64,000 nucleotides of DNA from Halovenus amylolytica (GCA_004015825.1 SAYS01000018.1:1-64000), one strand, 5' to 3'. Positions 43,922 through 53,998 are shown, counted from the stretch's first letter. The notes: generated by a model from the sequence alone, not told the origin. Numbers and translations are program-made.

Positions 43922-46561
43922 ATGAGTCCGGCAAATCGGTATTCGTCACAGGTCGTCCAGGAGTACTGGCAGTACACCTGGGACCGAGAGGGCGTGTACG
44001 AACTCGCGTCGGTCGACGATCCGACTTACGTGCTCGGAATGTTCCCCTACACCTCCGGCACCCTGCATATGGGCCACGTCAGAAACTATGCGATCACTGA
44101 CGCTTATGCGCGGTACCGGCGGATGTGCGGCGACGACGTGCTCCACCCGATGGGGTGGGACGCGTTCGGTCTGCCGGCGGAAAACGCCGCCCACGAGCGC
44201 TACACCGACCCGAAATCCTGGACCGACGCCTGTATCGATCAGATGCGCGAGGAGATGGATACGCTCGGTTTCGGCTACGACTGGGAACGGGAGATCACGA
44301 CCTGCGATCCCGACTACTACCGCTGGAACCAGTACTTCTTCCGGCAGTTCCACGAGGAAGGACTCGTCGAGTACAAGGCCGCAGACGTGAACTGGTGTCC
44401 GGACTGCGAGACGGTGCTGGCCGACGCACAGGTCGTCGAAAGCGACGACCACGACGGGGTCTGCTGGCGCTGTGACACCCCCGTCGGACGGCGCGAACTC
44501 GACCAGTGGTTTTTCTCGATCACCGACTACGCCGAGGAACTTCTGGAGGGACTCGACGACCTGGCGGACTGGCCCGAAAGCGTCCGGGAGATCCAGCGCA
44601 ACTGGATCGGGAGACGCGAGGGTGCAACCGTCACATTCGGGATTGCCGACGATACCGACCACGACGAGGTCGACGTGTTCACGACGCGACTGGATACGAT
44701 CTGCGGTGCGACCTACCTCGCCGTTTCGCCGGGCCACGACCTCGCCAGAACGCTCGCCGAGCACGACGACGAGGTGGCAGCCTACGTCGACGACGCCAGA
44801 ACGGACGACGTCGCGGAGTTTTCCGGTGTTGAGACCGACGCGACGGCTGTCAACCCCGTCACCGGCGAGGAGGTCCCCGTCTACGTCGCCGCCTACGTCC
44901 TCGACGATGTGGGGACGGGTGCTGTTATGGGTGTGCCGGCCCACAACGAGCGTGACCACGCCTTCGCCACCGAACAGGGTGTTCCGATCGAGCAGGTGAT
45001 CGAACCGATCGACGAGACGCCGACAGATATCGAGACGGAGCCGTTCACCGGCCAGGGGATGCTCACGAAAAGCGGCGAGTACGACGGCCTCGCGAGTTCG
45101 GCCGCCCGCGAACGCCTGCTCGACGATACGGAGGCTGCTCGCGAGGATGTCACCTACCGCCTGCGCGACTGGCTGATCTCCAGGCAACGGTACTGGGGGA
45201 CGCCGATCCCGGTCGTTCACTGCGAGGAGTGTGGTCCAGTCCTCGTTCCCGAAGACGAGCTGCCGGTCGAACTCCCCGAGTTCGTCCAAAGCCGTGGCAA
45301 CCCACTCGAACAGGCCGAGGAGTTCGTCGAGACGACCTGTCCGGACTGCGGGGAACCCGCTCGCCGCGAGACTGATACGATGGACACCTTCGTCGACTCC
45401 TCGTGGTACTTCCTGCGATACCTCTCGCCGGATCTCGACAGCGCAGCCTTCGACTCCGAGGTTGCAAACGAAACGCTGCCCGTCGACGTCTACGTCGGTG
45501 GCGAGGAACACGCCGTGCTCCACCTGCTGTACATCCGCTTTTTCACCCGGGCGCTGGCCGACATCGGCGAACTGGACGTTCGCGAACCGGTCCAGAAACT
45601 CCTGAACCAGGGGACAGTGCTCCACAGCGGCGAGAAGATGTCGAAGACGAAAGACAACGTCGTCAGCCCCCACGAGTACGGCGCGGAGACCACTCGACTC
45701 TTCGTCCTCTCGGCGGCCCACCCCGAGCAGGATTTCGAGTGGACCGCCCGCGACGTCAGTAGCTCCTACGACCTCCAGCAACAGCTGTTCGGGATGGTCG
45801 ACGCGCTGACCGAGCGCACGGCGTTCCGGGAGAGCGAGGAGCCACACGACGAGTACGTCGCCCGGGAGATCGACCGGACCGTCGCTGCGGCGACCGAACA
45901 CTACGAGGGCTTTCGGTATCACCGTGCCGTCTCCGAAATCCGCGTACTCGCTGGGTTGCTCGGCCAGTACCGCGAGTTCGACACCCCTAACGAGGCAGTG
46001 TACCGCCGCGGTCTGGGCGTGCTGGCCCGACTCATCGCTCCGATCACCCCGTATCTCGGCGAGGAGATGTGGAACCTGCTCCGCGGCGAGGGACTCGTCG
46101 CCGAGGCCGACTGGCCCGAACCCGACACCGACACCAGCCGGTTCGAGACCGAACGCCGGATTGTCGAGACACTGCGAGACGACGTCCGGGATATCACCGA
46201 CGTTGCATCGATTACGAACCCCGACGAGATCGAGGTCGTGATCGCACCGGACTGGAAGTACGACGCCCACGAGATCGCACAGGCGGCCGACGAAACAGAT
46301 GCCCTCGTGGGTAAAATAATGGGACACGACCAGATGCAGGCGGTCGGCGAGCCGGCTCAGTCCTACGCGGCGGAGCTACAGGACCGCAAACGCGAACTCC
46401 GGCCGGTGTTACCTGGCGACGAGGAGTACGATCTGCTCACCCGGGCGGCGTGGCTGCTCCGTGACGAGTTCGAGACCGATGTGATTGTTCGCCGGGCCGA
46501 AACCGACGAGGACCTCGCAGCGAAGGCCAAGCCGGGGAAGCCAGCGATTCACATCAGTTGA
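43922..46561 (+). CDS. leuS: Leucyl-tRNA synthetase (bacterial-type)
   Basis: 879-residue class I synthetase that charges tRNA-Leu. HIGH motif as LHMGH in SGTLHMGHVRNYAITDAYARY; KMSKS as EKMSKTKDNV; editing (CP1) domain between, with the Thr/Asp-rich pocket near DIETEPFTGQGML. WDAFGLPAENAA, YWGTPIPVVHC and DTFVDSSWYFLRYL are bacterial LeuRS signatures, and the length matches bacterial enzymes (860-880), not the roughly 950-residue archaeal type. I recall other haloarchaea also carrying this type, so the transfer is probably old. Confidence 0.96.
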   Translation: MSPANRYSSQVVQEYWQYTWDREGVYELASVDDPTYVLGMFPYTSGTLHMGHVRNYAITDAYARYRRMCGDDVLHPMGWDAFGLPAENAAHERYTDPKSWTDACIDQMREEMDTLGFGYDWEREITTCDPDYYRWNQYFFRQFHEEGLVEYKAADVNWCPDCETVLADAQVVESDDHDGVCWRCDTPVGRRELDQWFFSITDYAEELLEGLDDLADWPESVREIQRNWIGRREGATVTFGIADDTDHDEVDVFTTRLDTICGATYLAVSPGHDLARTLAEHDDEVAAYVDDARTDDVAEFSGVETDATAVNPVTGEEVPVYVAAYVLDDVGTGAVMGVPAHNERDHAFATEQGVPIEQVIEPIDETPTDIETEPFTGQGMLTKSGEYDGLASSAARERLLDDTEAAREDVTYRLRDWLISRQRYWGTPIPVVHCEECGPVLVPEDELPVELPEFVQSRGNPLEQAEEFVETTCPDCGEPARRETDTMDTFVDSSWYFLRYLSPDLDSAAFDSEVANETLPVDVYVGGEEHAVLHLLYIRFFTRALADIGELDVREPVQKLLNQGTVLHSGEKMSKTKDNVVSPHEYGAETTRLFVLSAAHPEQDFEWTARDVSSSYDLQQQLFGMVDALTERTAFRESEEPHDEYVAREIDRTVAAATEHYEGFRYHRAVSEIRVLAGLLGQYREFDTPNEAVYRRGLGVLARLIAPITPYLGEEMWNLLRGEGLVAEADWPEPDTDTSRFETERRIVETLRDDVRDITDVASITNPDEIEVVIAPDWKYDAHEIAQAADETDALVGKIMGHDQMQAVGEPAQSYAAELQDRKRELRPVLPGDEEYDLLTRAAWLLRDEFETDVIVRRAETDEDLAAKAKPGKPAIHIS

Positions 46562-46624
46562 GACCGGTATCCGTGGCTGCGTGATTTATATTCACTCCAG
46601 TAGTAGTATCAGCGGGACAACTGC

Positions 46625-47113
46625 ATGGACGAAATCATCACCACCGTTGAAATCGATGCCCCGCCACAGGCCGTCTGGGACGTGCTGACTGACTTCGAGG
46701 GGTACGACGAGTGGAATCCAGTGATGGAGATTTCGGGCACCCCGACCGAGGGTGACCGGCTGACCATGATCCTGACGCTGCCGGATCGGAAACCTCAGCC
46801 GTTCAAGCCGAAAGTGCTGGTCGCAGAGGAACCGGCGGAGCTGCGCTGGCAGGGACGGCTGTTCGTTCCCGGGCTGTACGACGGGGAGCACTGGTTCGAA
46901 CTCGCTGCACTGGACGAGGGTCGACGGACCCAGCTGACCCACGCCGAAACCTTTCGAGGTGTGCTCGTCGGCTTCATCAACCGACGGATCGGCACGGAGG
47001 TCGAAACTGCCTTCGAGGGGATGAACGCGGCGCTGAAAACGCGGGTCGAGGAGGATACTGTCGAGCGGGGCAGTGAGAACCGCGTCGAACCCGAACCGGA
47101 CAGCCAGCACTGA
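46625..47113 (+). CDS. SRPBCC-domain protein
   Basis: 162-residue START-like (SRPBCC) ligand-binding protein: IITTVEIDAPPQAVWDVLTDFEGYDEWNPV is the classic first strand and helix, and FRGVLVGFINRRIGTEVETAFEGMNAALK the long C-terminal helix. Such proteins hold lipids, polyketides or other hydrophobic ligands; the ligand is unknown. Stands alone between leuS and the antiporter gene. Confidence 0.88.
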   Translation: MDEIITTVEIDAPPQAVWDVLTDFEGYDEWNPVMEISGTPTEGDRLTMILTLPDRKPQPFKPKVLVAEEPAELRWQGRLFVPGLYDGEHWFELAALDEGRRTQLTHAETFRGVLVGFINRRIGTEVETAFEGMNAALKTRVEEDTVERGSENRVEPEPDSQH

Positions 47114-47193
47114 TCGCCCATCCCACGCAGTTGTGCGTGAAAGGACGTGAATTTACAGTGGGGGCTTTCGAGTGAGTAGACAGAGCTATCTCG

Positions 47194-49257
47194 ATGAGTA
47201 CGGCCCCCTTGCAAGCGATAGAGTTGCTCCCGTCGGCTCCCTTCGAACAGCCCGTCGTCGTGCTGGCGCTCGCGCTCGCCTCCTTTCTCGTCGCACCGAT
47301 TCTCATCGAGCGTGTCGGGCTGCCGGGCATCGTCGGCATCGTGCTCGCGGGGACAGCGCTCGGTCCGAACGGACTCGGTATTCTCGCACGGAGCGAAGCA
47401 ATCGTCCTGCTCGGCAACGCCGGTCTCGTCTATCTCCTCTTTACCGTGGGGCTGGAACTGGACCTGCGGCGGTTCTTTGCCGCTCCCGAGGATGCGGCGC
47501 TGTTCGGAACGATCAGCTTCGGACTCCCATTCGTCGTCGGGACAGGTGTCTGTATGCTCGTCCTCGGCTTCGACGTGTGGGCCGCCATGTTGCTCGCCGC
47601 AGTCTTCGCCACCCACACGTTGCTGGCCTATCCCGTCGTCAACAAACTCGATCTGACGAAAAACTCGGCAGTAACGGCGGTGTTCGGCGGCATTCTGTTC
47701 ACCGATACGGCGGGTCTGATCGTCCTCGCGCTCGCACTCGGTGTCATCCAGGATGGGCTCTCGCTCCGGCTGATCGCCGATATCGGCGTCTCACTCCTCG
47801 TCCTGTTCGGCGGCCTCTGGCTCGTCATCCCGCCGGTCGCTAGGTGGTTCTTCCGGAACGCCAGCCAGGAGAGTTACTTCGAGTTTCTGTTCGTCGCCAC
47901 ACTCGTTTTCGCCGCCGCCAGTCTCGCGGAGGGGCTCGGATTGGCTGCAATTCTCGGTGCCTTCGTCGCGGGGATCGCGCTCAACCGCGAGATCGCACGC
48001 GGCGGCACACTGATGAACCGGATCGAGTTCTTCGGCAACGCCTTCTTCATCCCGTTTTTCCTCTTCCACGTCGGGATGCTCGTCGATCCGGCGGTCATCG
48101 TCTCGGGACCGGAGACGCTGTGGATCTCGGCGGTCATCCTCGGGGTGATGTTCTCGACGAAGATCGTTGCTGCCGGCGCTGTCGGCCGTATCCAGGGGTA
48201 CAGCCGGAATCAGGTCGGTGTGCTCGTCGGCCTGTCGATCGGCCAGGCTGCCGCGGCGCTCGCGATCACCTTGCTTGGCTTCGAGGCGGGCGTGTTCAGC
48301 GCCGACGTGCTCAACGCCGTCGTCGTGATGATTCTCGTCACCGCGATCGCCAGCCCGTGGCTGACCGAACGGTACGGCGTCGGGCTCGCGACCGAACGGG
48401 AGGCGACCAGCACCGTCGGCGAGCCGTACGATCCGCGGATTCTCCTGCCGCTGTCCCGGACTGCAGACCGCCAGCAGCACCTGCTCGAACTCGCCTTCGT
48501 CCTGAAGGACAGTCCCGCCTCCACGCCGGTTCACCTGCTTACGGTGCTGGAGCCGGACGCGACCGACGAGGAGTTGACGGATACGGAGCGGACCCTCCAG
48601 TCGGCCGCCGAGACCGGCGGTGGGGCCGAGGTGCCTGTCGAGGTTGCGACCCGGGTCAACCACAACGTCGCCTCCGCGATCGCCGCCGCGACCGTCGAGA
48701 CGCGGGCCGATCTCATCCTGCTGGGCTGGGATCCGGGGCGGTCACTGGGCGGCAGGGTGTTCGGCAACACCATCGATCAGGTCCGACAGCGGACGACCGA
48801 TCCAGTGCTGGTCTCGCGGCTCGGGCGCCCGGTCAACACGACGACCCGGCTCCTGCTCGTCTTGCCGCCGGCGGTCGGCCACCACGAGGGCTTCTCCGAA
48901 GGGATCTATCTGGTCAAACGGATGGCCGAGAAACTCGGGGTTCCGATCGAAGCGGTGGCTGTCGGAACCCGAATCTCCCCGGCGAAATACGAGGAACTGA
49001 TCGGAACTGTCGACCCTGAGATGGCCGTCACCGTCACACACGTCGACGGCTGGGATGGACTCGGCGAGCGACTGGACGCGGCCGCGGCGGCGGATCTGGT
49101 CGTCCCGCTGAAACCCCGTGAGGGTGGGCTCGGCTGGGCACCCGAACTCCGACGACTTCCCCGGCAGATCGTCGACGCGCCGCCCGAGGCGTTCGTCATC
49201 GTCACGCCACGGCAGGGCGATCCCGGCTACGCTGCCAGGTTCCTGCGCCTCGACTGA
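47194..49257 (+). CDS. Cation:proton antiporter (CPA2/Kef type) with universal stress domains
   Basis: 687-residue membrane protein. Residues 15-395 form about 12 helices of the monovalent cation:H+ antiporter-2 fold, with FTDTAGLIVLALALGV and AFVAGIALNREIARGG in the ion-path and cytoplasmic regions. The cytoplasmic part (about 415-687) holds two UspA-like units: the first starts PRILLPLSRTADRQQHLLEL, the second TRLLLVLPPAVGHHEGFSEG, in place of the usual TrkA-N domains. Probably exchanges Na+ or K+ for protons under nucleotide or stress control. It ends one base before the convergent GH31 stop. Confidence 0.92.
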   Translation: MSTAPLQAIELLPSAPFEQPVVVLALALASFLVAPILIERVGLPGIVGIVLAGTALGPNGLGILARSEAIVLLGNAGLVYLLFTVGLELDLRRFFAAPEDAALFGTISFGLPFVVGTGVCMLVLGFDVWAAMLLAAVFATHTLLAYPVVNKLDLTKNSAVTAVFGGILFTDTAGLIVLALALGVIQDGLSLRLIADIGVSLLVLFGGLWLVIPPVARWFFRNASQESYFEFLFVATLVFAAASLAEGLGLAAILGAFVAGIALNREIARGGTLMNRIEFFGNAFFIPFFLFHVGMLVDPAVIVSGPETLWISAVILGVMFSTKIVAAGAVGRIQGYSRNQVGVLVGLSIGQAAAALAITLLGFEAGVFSADVLNAVVVMILVTAIASPWLTERYGVGLATEREATSTVGEPYDPRILLPLSRTADRQQHLLELAFVLKDSPASTPVHLLTVLEPDATDEELTDTERTLQSAAETGGGAEVPVEVATRVNHNVASAIAAATVETRADLILLGWDPGRSLGGRVFGNTIDQVRQRTTDPVLVSRLGRPVNTTTRLLLVLPPAVGHHEGFSEGIYLVKRMAEKLGVPIEAVAVGTRISPAKYEELIGTVDPEMAVTVTHVDGWDGLGERLDAAAAADLVVPLKPREGGLGWAPELRRLPRQIVDAPPEAFVIVTPRQGDPGYAARFLRLD

Positions 49258-49258
49258 C

Positions 49259-51910
49259 TCACTTCTCCGGTGCTGGACGTTCCGTGCTCACTGTCAGCAC
49301 GTCCCCGTACTGCAGTTGCACTGTCTCTGCGACCTCGTCGCCACCGAGTTCGATCTCCTCGAATTCGGGGACCTGCTCGTCTCTGATAGCGCCGTGTTGC
49401 TCGTGTGGCAGGCCGCCGAAATCCCAGCTGGTGTGCTGGAATCGGGCGTCGTCGCGCTCGCCAGGATTCCACAGCACGACGCGTTCGGTTCCGTCGTGGT
49501 CGAGCAGATCCATCCCGACGCCGGTGAGTGTCTCCAGCAGCGCCCGTTGCTGGGATGTCGTCATGACTTCTCTGTACTTGCCCAGCCAGTCGAGATCGTC
49601 TTGCTCCCAGGACTCCCCCCGGAGTCTGTCCTTTGCGGGGACCGGCATCTCGAAGCTATCGACGAGGTCGTCGACGTGTTCGTCGGTGCGGTCCCGGCGG
49701 GAGACGAGCGAGCCACTGTCGGTGTCGACCGTGATCGTCACACTCTCGGCGATGTCGACGTCGCTGACCTCGACGACGAGCGTGGTTTCATCGTGACGAT
49801 ACTGGATATCCACCGCCTCGCCACCTCTCTCGACGGTGACGTGACCCGGTTCGACGATCCCGCGGAGGTGGAGTTCGTAGCTGCGTTCGTCGGGCAACTG
49901 TGCCAGATTACCCCGCGGCGAACCGATCTCAAATTCGAGGTAATCGCCCCAGAACTGCTGGGAGATGTCGGTCACGGCGTAGGCACCCTTCTGATACGCA
50001 AGGGAGGTCCCGTCGTCCTCGTACAGCTCGAAGCTGTTGTCCGCGCCGGGGAAGGCGACGATCTGTACGGTCTCCGGGTTCTCCACGCCACCCCAGCCGA
50101 CCTCCGGTTGCATGGGGACGATCGCTCCAGCCTTCGCGTAGATCGGGAGATCGGTCAGATCGCCGTACCGGGCGTGCCACCGACCGCCGGGCGAGGACTC
50201 GCCGGCGTGGAAATCGAACCACTCGCCGTCGGGCAGCCAGACCGAGCGCCGCGAGAGATTGGTGTCGTCGTCGCGCTCGTCGAGATGGGGCGCAACGACG
50301 AGTTCGCTCCCGAAGTAGTACTGGTGGATTGCGGCGTAGGCCGGCTCTTCGTGTGGGTTCTCGAAGTACATCGGCCGGACCAGCGGGATGCTCTCCGTGT
50401 GATCGCGCCAGGCCATCGTGTACAGGTATGGGATCAGCTGGTGGCGGAACCGGAGCATCTCGGCGAGGACTCCCGACACCTCGCCGCCGAACGTCCAGGG
50501 TCGTTTGTCGACCGATGGTGTCTGTGTCGTGTGTATCCGGTTGATCGGGCTCAGTACACCGAACTGGGTCCACCGGGCGTACAGCTCACCGAAGGCTCGC
50601 GGGTCGCCAGTGCCGCCCATGTGGCCGCCGATGTCGTGGCTCCACCACCCGTAATCGACGTTTGCCGACCGCGCGGTCAGGTGTGGCTGGAATCGCAGCG
50701 ACTCCCAGCTGATATACGCGTCACCAGAGAAGCCGACCTGGTAGCGGTGGCCGCCGAGCCCGGACCACCGGGAGAGAATGAATGGCCGTTTGCCCAGCCG
50801 TTTTCGATCCAGCGCGTGGAGGTGGTTGAGCGCCCACATCGGATCCAGCCCCGCCATCGTCGGTGACTCCTTCCACTGCTGCCAGTCGATCCACCAGAAG
50901 TCGATCCCCTCCTCGTCCTCTATCGGGTTGATCAGCTCCTGGAAATACCCTCGAAGGAACTGACTGTCGGTGGCGTCGAACTCGATCGGTTCCTCGCCTT
51001 CCGGATCGAGTCCGACGAACTCGGCAAACTCCTCGTACTGCGCTTCGTGCGGGTGGACGCCGTCTGCGGGGTGGAGGTTCAGGCTCGTCCGGAGGCCGTT
51101 GTCGTGCAGCCAGTCGACGAACCCCCCGGGATCGGGGAAGAACTCCTCGTTCCAGGTCCAGCCCGTCCAGCCGTCGTGGTACTCGTTGTCGACGATATGC
51201 CAGTCCATGTCGATCATGCAGACAGACAGCGGGAGCCCACGTTCCCGGAAGGATTCGACCACGCCGCGGAGTTCGTCCTGGCTGTACTCCCAGTACCGAC
51301 TCCACCAGTTGCCGAGTGCCCACCGCGGGAGCATCGGCACTGCACCCGTAATATCGGTGTACTCCTGCAGACAGGCCCGGTAGTCGGTCCCGTGGCCGAA
51401 AAAATACAGATCCTCGTACGTTTCGGGGGCGTCGCGGGGCTGGACCCAGCCATCCTCGAAAACCAGGCTGTCTGTATCAGAGACAGCCGCCCACCCTTCA
51501 CGGGAGAGGAGTCCGTCTTCCAGCGGTGCCGGACCGTCGACGCCGTCGACTGTCCTGAGTGGGCCGCCGAGATTCGTGTTGTCGTCGCCGTAACTCCAGA
51601 CGGTTCCGTCGTCGAGTTCGATCGAGAGCGTCTCTGGCGCGAACCCGTCCCCGTACTCGTATTCGAGCCGGAGGTAGTCGGTCTCGACGACCATCGTGCC
51701 CGCTGTCTGTTCGACGTCGAACGCCGGGACGGGCTGGTTGCGAAACCAGACGACCTGGCTCGGTCGATCCTCGAAGGACTCCGTGGGGTCGTACTCCAGG
51801 CGGAGAAGACGGGGTGTCAGCACCGTCACGCGGACGTTCGGGCCGCGAACCATCGCCTCGGCGGCGGCCGTTCCCTCGAATGCGGGGATCTGGTATTCGC
51901 GTAGTTTCAC
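49259..51910 (-). CDS. GH31 glycoside hydrolase (alpha-glucosidase/alpha-xylosidase family)
   Basis: 883-residue cytosolic retaining glycosidase. N-terminal beta-sandwich (1-190) with FFGHGTDYRACLQEYTDITG; (beta/alpha)8 barrel with WSRYWEYS, MIDMDWH, nucleophile D342 in FWWIDWQQW and acid/base D397 in GFSGDAYISW; then DIGGHMGG and beta domains. It ends with an extra domain of about 200 residues (from about 690), longer than in YicI or MalA. GH31 includes alpha-glucosidases, xylosidases and sulfoquinovosidases; WWIDWQQW is seen in a less characterised branch. No signal peptide. No sugar transporter is adjacent. Confidence 0.93.
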   Translation of the reverse strand: MKLREYQIPAFEGTAAAEAMVRGPNVRVTVLTPRLLRLEYDPTESFEDRPSQVVWFRNQPVPAFDVEQTAGTMVVETDYLRLEYEYGDGFAPETLSIELDDGTVWSYGDDNTNLGGPLRTVDGVDGPAPLEDGLLSREGWAAVSDTDSLVFEDGWVQPRDAPETYEDLYFFGHGTDYRACLQEYTDITGAVPMLPRWALGNWWSRYWEYSQDELRGVVESFRERGLPLSVCMIDMDWHIVDNEYHDGWTGWTWNEEFFPDPGGFVDWLHDNGLRTSLNLHPADGVHPHEAQYEEFAEFVGLDPEGEEPIEFDATDSQFLRGYFQELINPIEDEEGIDFWWIDWQQWKESPTMAGLDPMWALNHLHALDRKRLGKRPFILSRWSGLGGHRYQVGFSGDAYISWESLRFQPHLTARSANVDYGWWSHDIGGHMGGTGDPRAFGELYARWTQFGVLSPINRIHTTQTPSVDKRPWTFGGEVSGVLAEMLRFRHQLIPYLYTMAWRDHTESIPLVRPMYFENPHEEPAYAAIHQYYFGSELVVAPHLDERDDDTNLSRRSVWLPDGEWFDFHAGESSPGGRWHARYGDLTDLPIYAKAGAIVPMQPEVGWGGVENPETVQIVAFPGADNSFELYEDDGTSLAYQKGAYAVTDISQQFWGDYLEFEIGSPRGNLAQLPDERSYELHLRGIVEPGHVTVERGGEAVDIQYRHDETTLVVEVSDVDIAESVTITVDTDSGSLVSRRDRTDEHVDDLVDSFEMPVPAKDRLRGESWEQDDLDWLGKYREVMTTSQQRALLETLTGVGMDLLDHDGTERVVLWNPGERDDARFQHTSWDFGGLPHEQHGAIRDEQVPEFEEIELGGDEVAETVQLQYGDVLTVSTERPAPEK

Positions 51911-51951
51911 TGCTGTAACCTGTCGGCTGTCGGCATAATAAATACCCAGTA

Positions 51952-53094
51952 CTACTCTAGCAGCTGATCGGCGATCGTGTTCCGCAGCACCTCGCTGGTT
52001 CCCTCGTAGATCTCGTTGATCTTGGCGTCACGGAGGAACCGCTCTGCGGGAAAATCCTTGACGTAGCCGTAGCCGCCGTGGATCTGGATGCCCTCGTTTG
52101 CGACCTCGCGGGAGACCTCCGAGGCGTACAGTTTCGCCTGCGCGGCCTCCTTGATGTAGCGCTCGTCGCGCATCTTCAGGTCGGCGGCCCTGTGCATCAG
52201 CATTCGCGCAGCCGAGATTTTCGTGTCCATATCCGCGAGTTTGTGCTGGATCGCCTGGAAGTCGCTGATCGGCTGGTCGAACTGCTCGCGATCCTGTGCG
52301 TAGTCGAGTGCCTGGCCGAGCGCGGCCTGGGCGATGCCGACGCTGCGTGCTGCGATGGTGATCCGGCCGCCGTTGAGTGTCTTGAGCGCCTGCAGGAGTC
52401 CCTCGCCTTCCTCGCCGATCCGCCGGGACTCGGGGATACGCATACTGTCGAAACGCAACTCCGTGGTCGGACAGCCCTTGTCGCCGAGTTTGTCCTCCGT
52501 CCCTTCGACGACGAATCCGTCGTCCTCGTCGGGCCGGAGAATGAACGAAGAGATTCCCTTCTGGTCGGCCTCGGGGTCGGTCTTCGCGAAGATCACGACC
52601 GTGTCGGCGACCGAGCCGTTGGAAATCCAGAGTTTGCCGCCGTCGACGACGTACTCGTCACCGTCTTTTTCGGCTGTGGTCTCCATCGCTGGCACGTCGC
52701 TGCCAGCCCCCGCTTCGGAGAGGCCGAACGCCCCGATCTCACTGCCCTCTGCGAGGGGTGTCAGATACTCCTCTTTCTGGCTCTCGGTACCGAACTCGTA
52801 GATCATGTTGCAGGCGAGGGAGATGTGGGCCGCGACGATGGTCCCGACGCCACCGCTTCCCCTGGAGATCTCTTCGAGCGCCGAGGCGTAGGCGTGGTAG
52901 TCGAGTCCGGCACCGCCGTACTCCTCGGGGATCGGCATGCCGAGCAGGCCGAGGTCGGCCATCTCGTCGATCAGATCCGCGGGAAACTCGTCGGTTTTGT
53001 CGATCTCTGCCGCCCGTGGGACGATCTCCTCGTCGGTAAACTCCGCGACCATCTCCTGGATCTGGCGGTGTTCCGTGCTCTGAGAAAAATCCAT
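51952..53094 (-). CDS. Acyl-CoA dehydrogenase
   Basis: 380-residue FAD enzyme of fatty-acid or branched-chain amino-acid oxidation. Marks: FGLSEAGAGSDVPAMETTA (FAD/substrate loop), KLWISNGSVADTVVIFAKT, ERFLRDAKINEIYEGTSEVLRN (catalytic Glu in YEGTSEV). The signature is of short/medium-chain type; chain length is unknown. ATG 53094 (MDFSQSTEHRQIQ) matches the family start. No electron-transfer flavoprotein genes in the window. Confidence 0.95.
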   Translation of the reverse strand: MDFSQSTEHRQIQEMVAEFTDEEIVPRAAEIDKTDEFPADLIDEMADLGLLGMPIPEEYGGAGLDYHAYASALEEISRGSGGVGTIVAAHISLACNMIYEFGTESQKEEYLTPLAEGSEIGAFGLSEAGAGSDVPAMETTAEKDGDEYVVDGGKLWISNGSVADTVVIFAKTDPEADQKGISSFILRPDEDDGFVVEGTEDKLGDKGCPTTELRFDSMRIPESRRIGEEGEGLLQALKTLNGGRITIAARSVGIAQAALGQALDYAQDREQFDQPISDFQAIQHKLADMDTKISAARMLMHRAADLKMRDERYIKEAAQAKLYASEVSREVANEGIQIHGGYGYVKDFPAERFLRDAKINEIYEGTSEVLRNTIADQLLE

Positions 53095-53249
53095 ACGTGT
53101 GCGTACAGGGGGGAGCACAATAAATTCGGCTCTGTCTAAACAATCTACCAGTGACAGGTTTCGGCGGCCGTACTGCGTAGAACGCGCGTTTACAGCATGC
53201 CCACGGGGTTAGAATTACCCGGAACGTTGTCTCGATGATCCGACTTTTG

Positions 53250-53606
53250 TCAGTCGGAGTAAGCGGAATATGGTTGGTCGGAGAGCATCTCGGCGAGTTC
53301 GGCCAGTAGTTCCTCGGCCGAATCATGGCCATGGTATCGGACGCACTGTGTCCGAGTCTCGTACTCGACCCACCCGTTCGATTCGAGCTTCGGGAGGTGG
53401 TTGTGCGTCAGTTCGAGAGAGACTTGTTCTTGATCCATCTCTGGGACGCGCCGGGCAATATGCGTGGCCAACTCCTCCACGGTGGCTGTATCCGTTGACT
53501 CGATGTTCTCGAAATAGTGGATGACTTCCCGGCGGAGGTTGTGACACAGTGTATCCAGTAATTGATTTGTCACCCGGGACTTCTCTGGGTAACACCCTGT
53601 TTGCAT
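53250..53606 (-). CDS. Winged-helix protein, DUF7344-type
   Basis: 118-residue predicted regulator. Winged-helix pattern: LLDTLCHNLRREVIHYFENI, TVEELATHIARRVPEMDQEQVSLELTHNHLPKLESNGWVEYE and a short wing. It resembles the haloarchaeal DUF7344 HTH proteins. ATG 53606 is chosen because the 29 codons upstream look like non-coding AT-rich sequence. A perfect palindrome GTGAAC-GAGT-GTTCAC lies about 205 bp upstream and could be a target site. Confidence 0.8.
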   Translation of the reverse strand: MQTGCYPEKSRVTNQLLDTLCHNLRREVIHYFENIESTDTATVEELATHIARRVPEMDQEQVSLELTHNHLPKLESNGWVEYETRTQCVRYHGHDSAEELLAELAEMLSDQPYSAYSD

Positions 53607-53998
53607 CGTTATGATAGCAAAGATAGGGAGCGTAATAACCGTTGTTCCGGCGCTTCGAGATCGGCAGTAGCAGTTGAGAAAAATTTGCTGCATACAACCT
53701 CTGTCTCGGTCACTGTACTTCTGACAACCTCTCTCACGATTGGTTCGAAGCGTGCAAAAATAGAAAACGCGAATCCCGTAACTGTAGGGAGAGTAATATT
53801 TTACTAAACAGTGAACGAGTGTTCACCGCCGGTGTCTATTCTGGATGAATAATCTAAAAATGGCAATAATACTTAAGATCGGTTCTATCGAATGCAAAAA
53901 TCCCAGAAAGGATGACAGATCTGCGGTGAACGCTGTCACGCCTGCATGGGGTGTTATGTCACGGAATTCAACGCGGTCGTAAAACAGTACCGGCAGTG
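53607..53998. other. AT-rich intergenic region with operator-like palindromes
   Basis: 392 bp with no supported gene. It contains GTGAAC-GAGT-GTTCAC (53811-53826) and, about 100 bp on, CGGTGAAC (53924-53931), complementary to the GTTCACCG at 53821-53828. The rest is promoter-like AT-rich sequence upstream of the DUF7344 gene. Confidence 0.5.

Noticed and set aside
43946..46327. A 793-codon open frame antisense to leuS
   Set aside because: Same reason; leuS motifs are on the + strand and the antisense protein has no recognisable domain.
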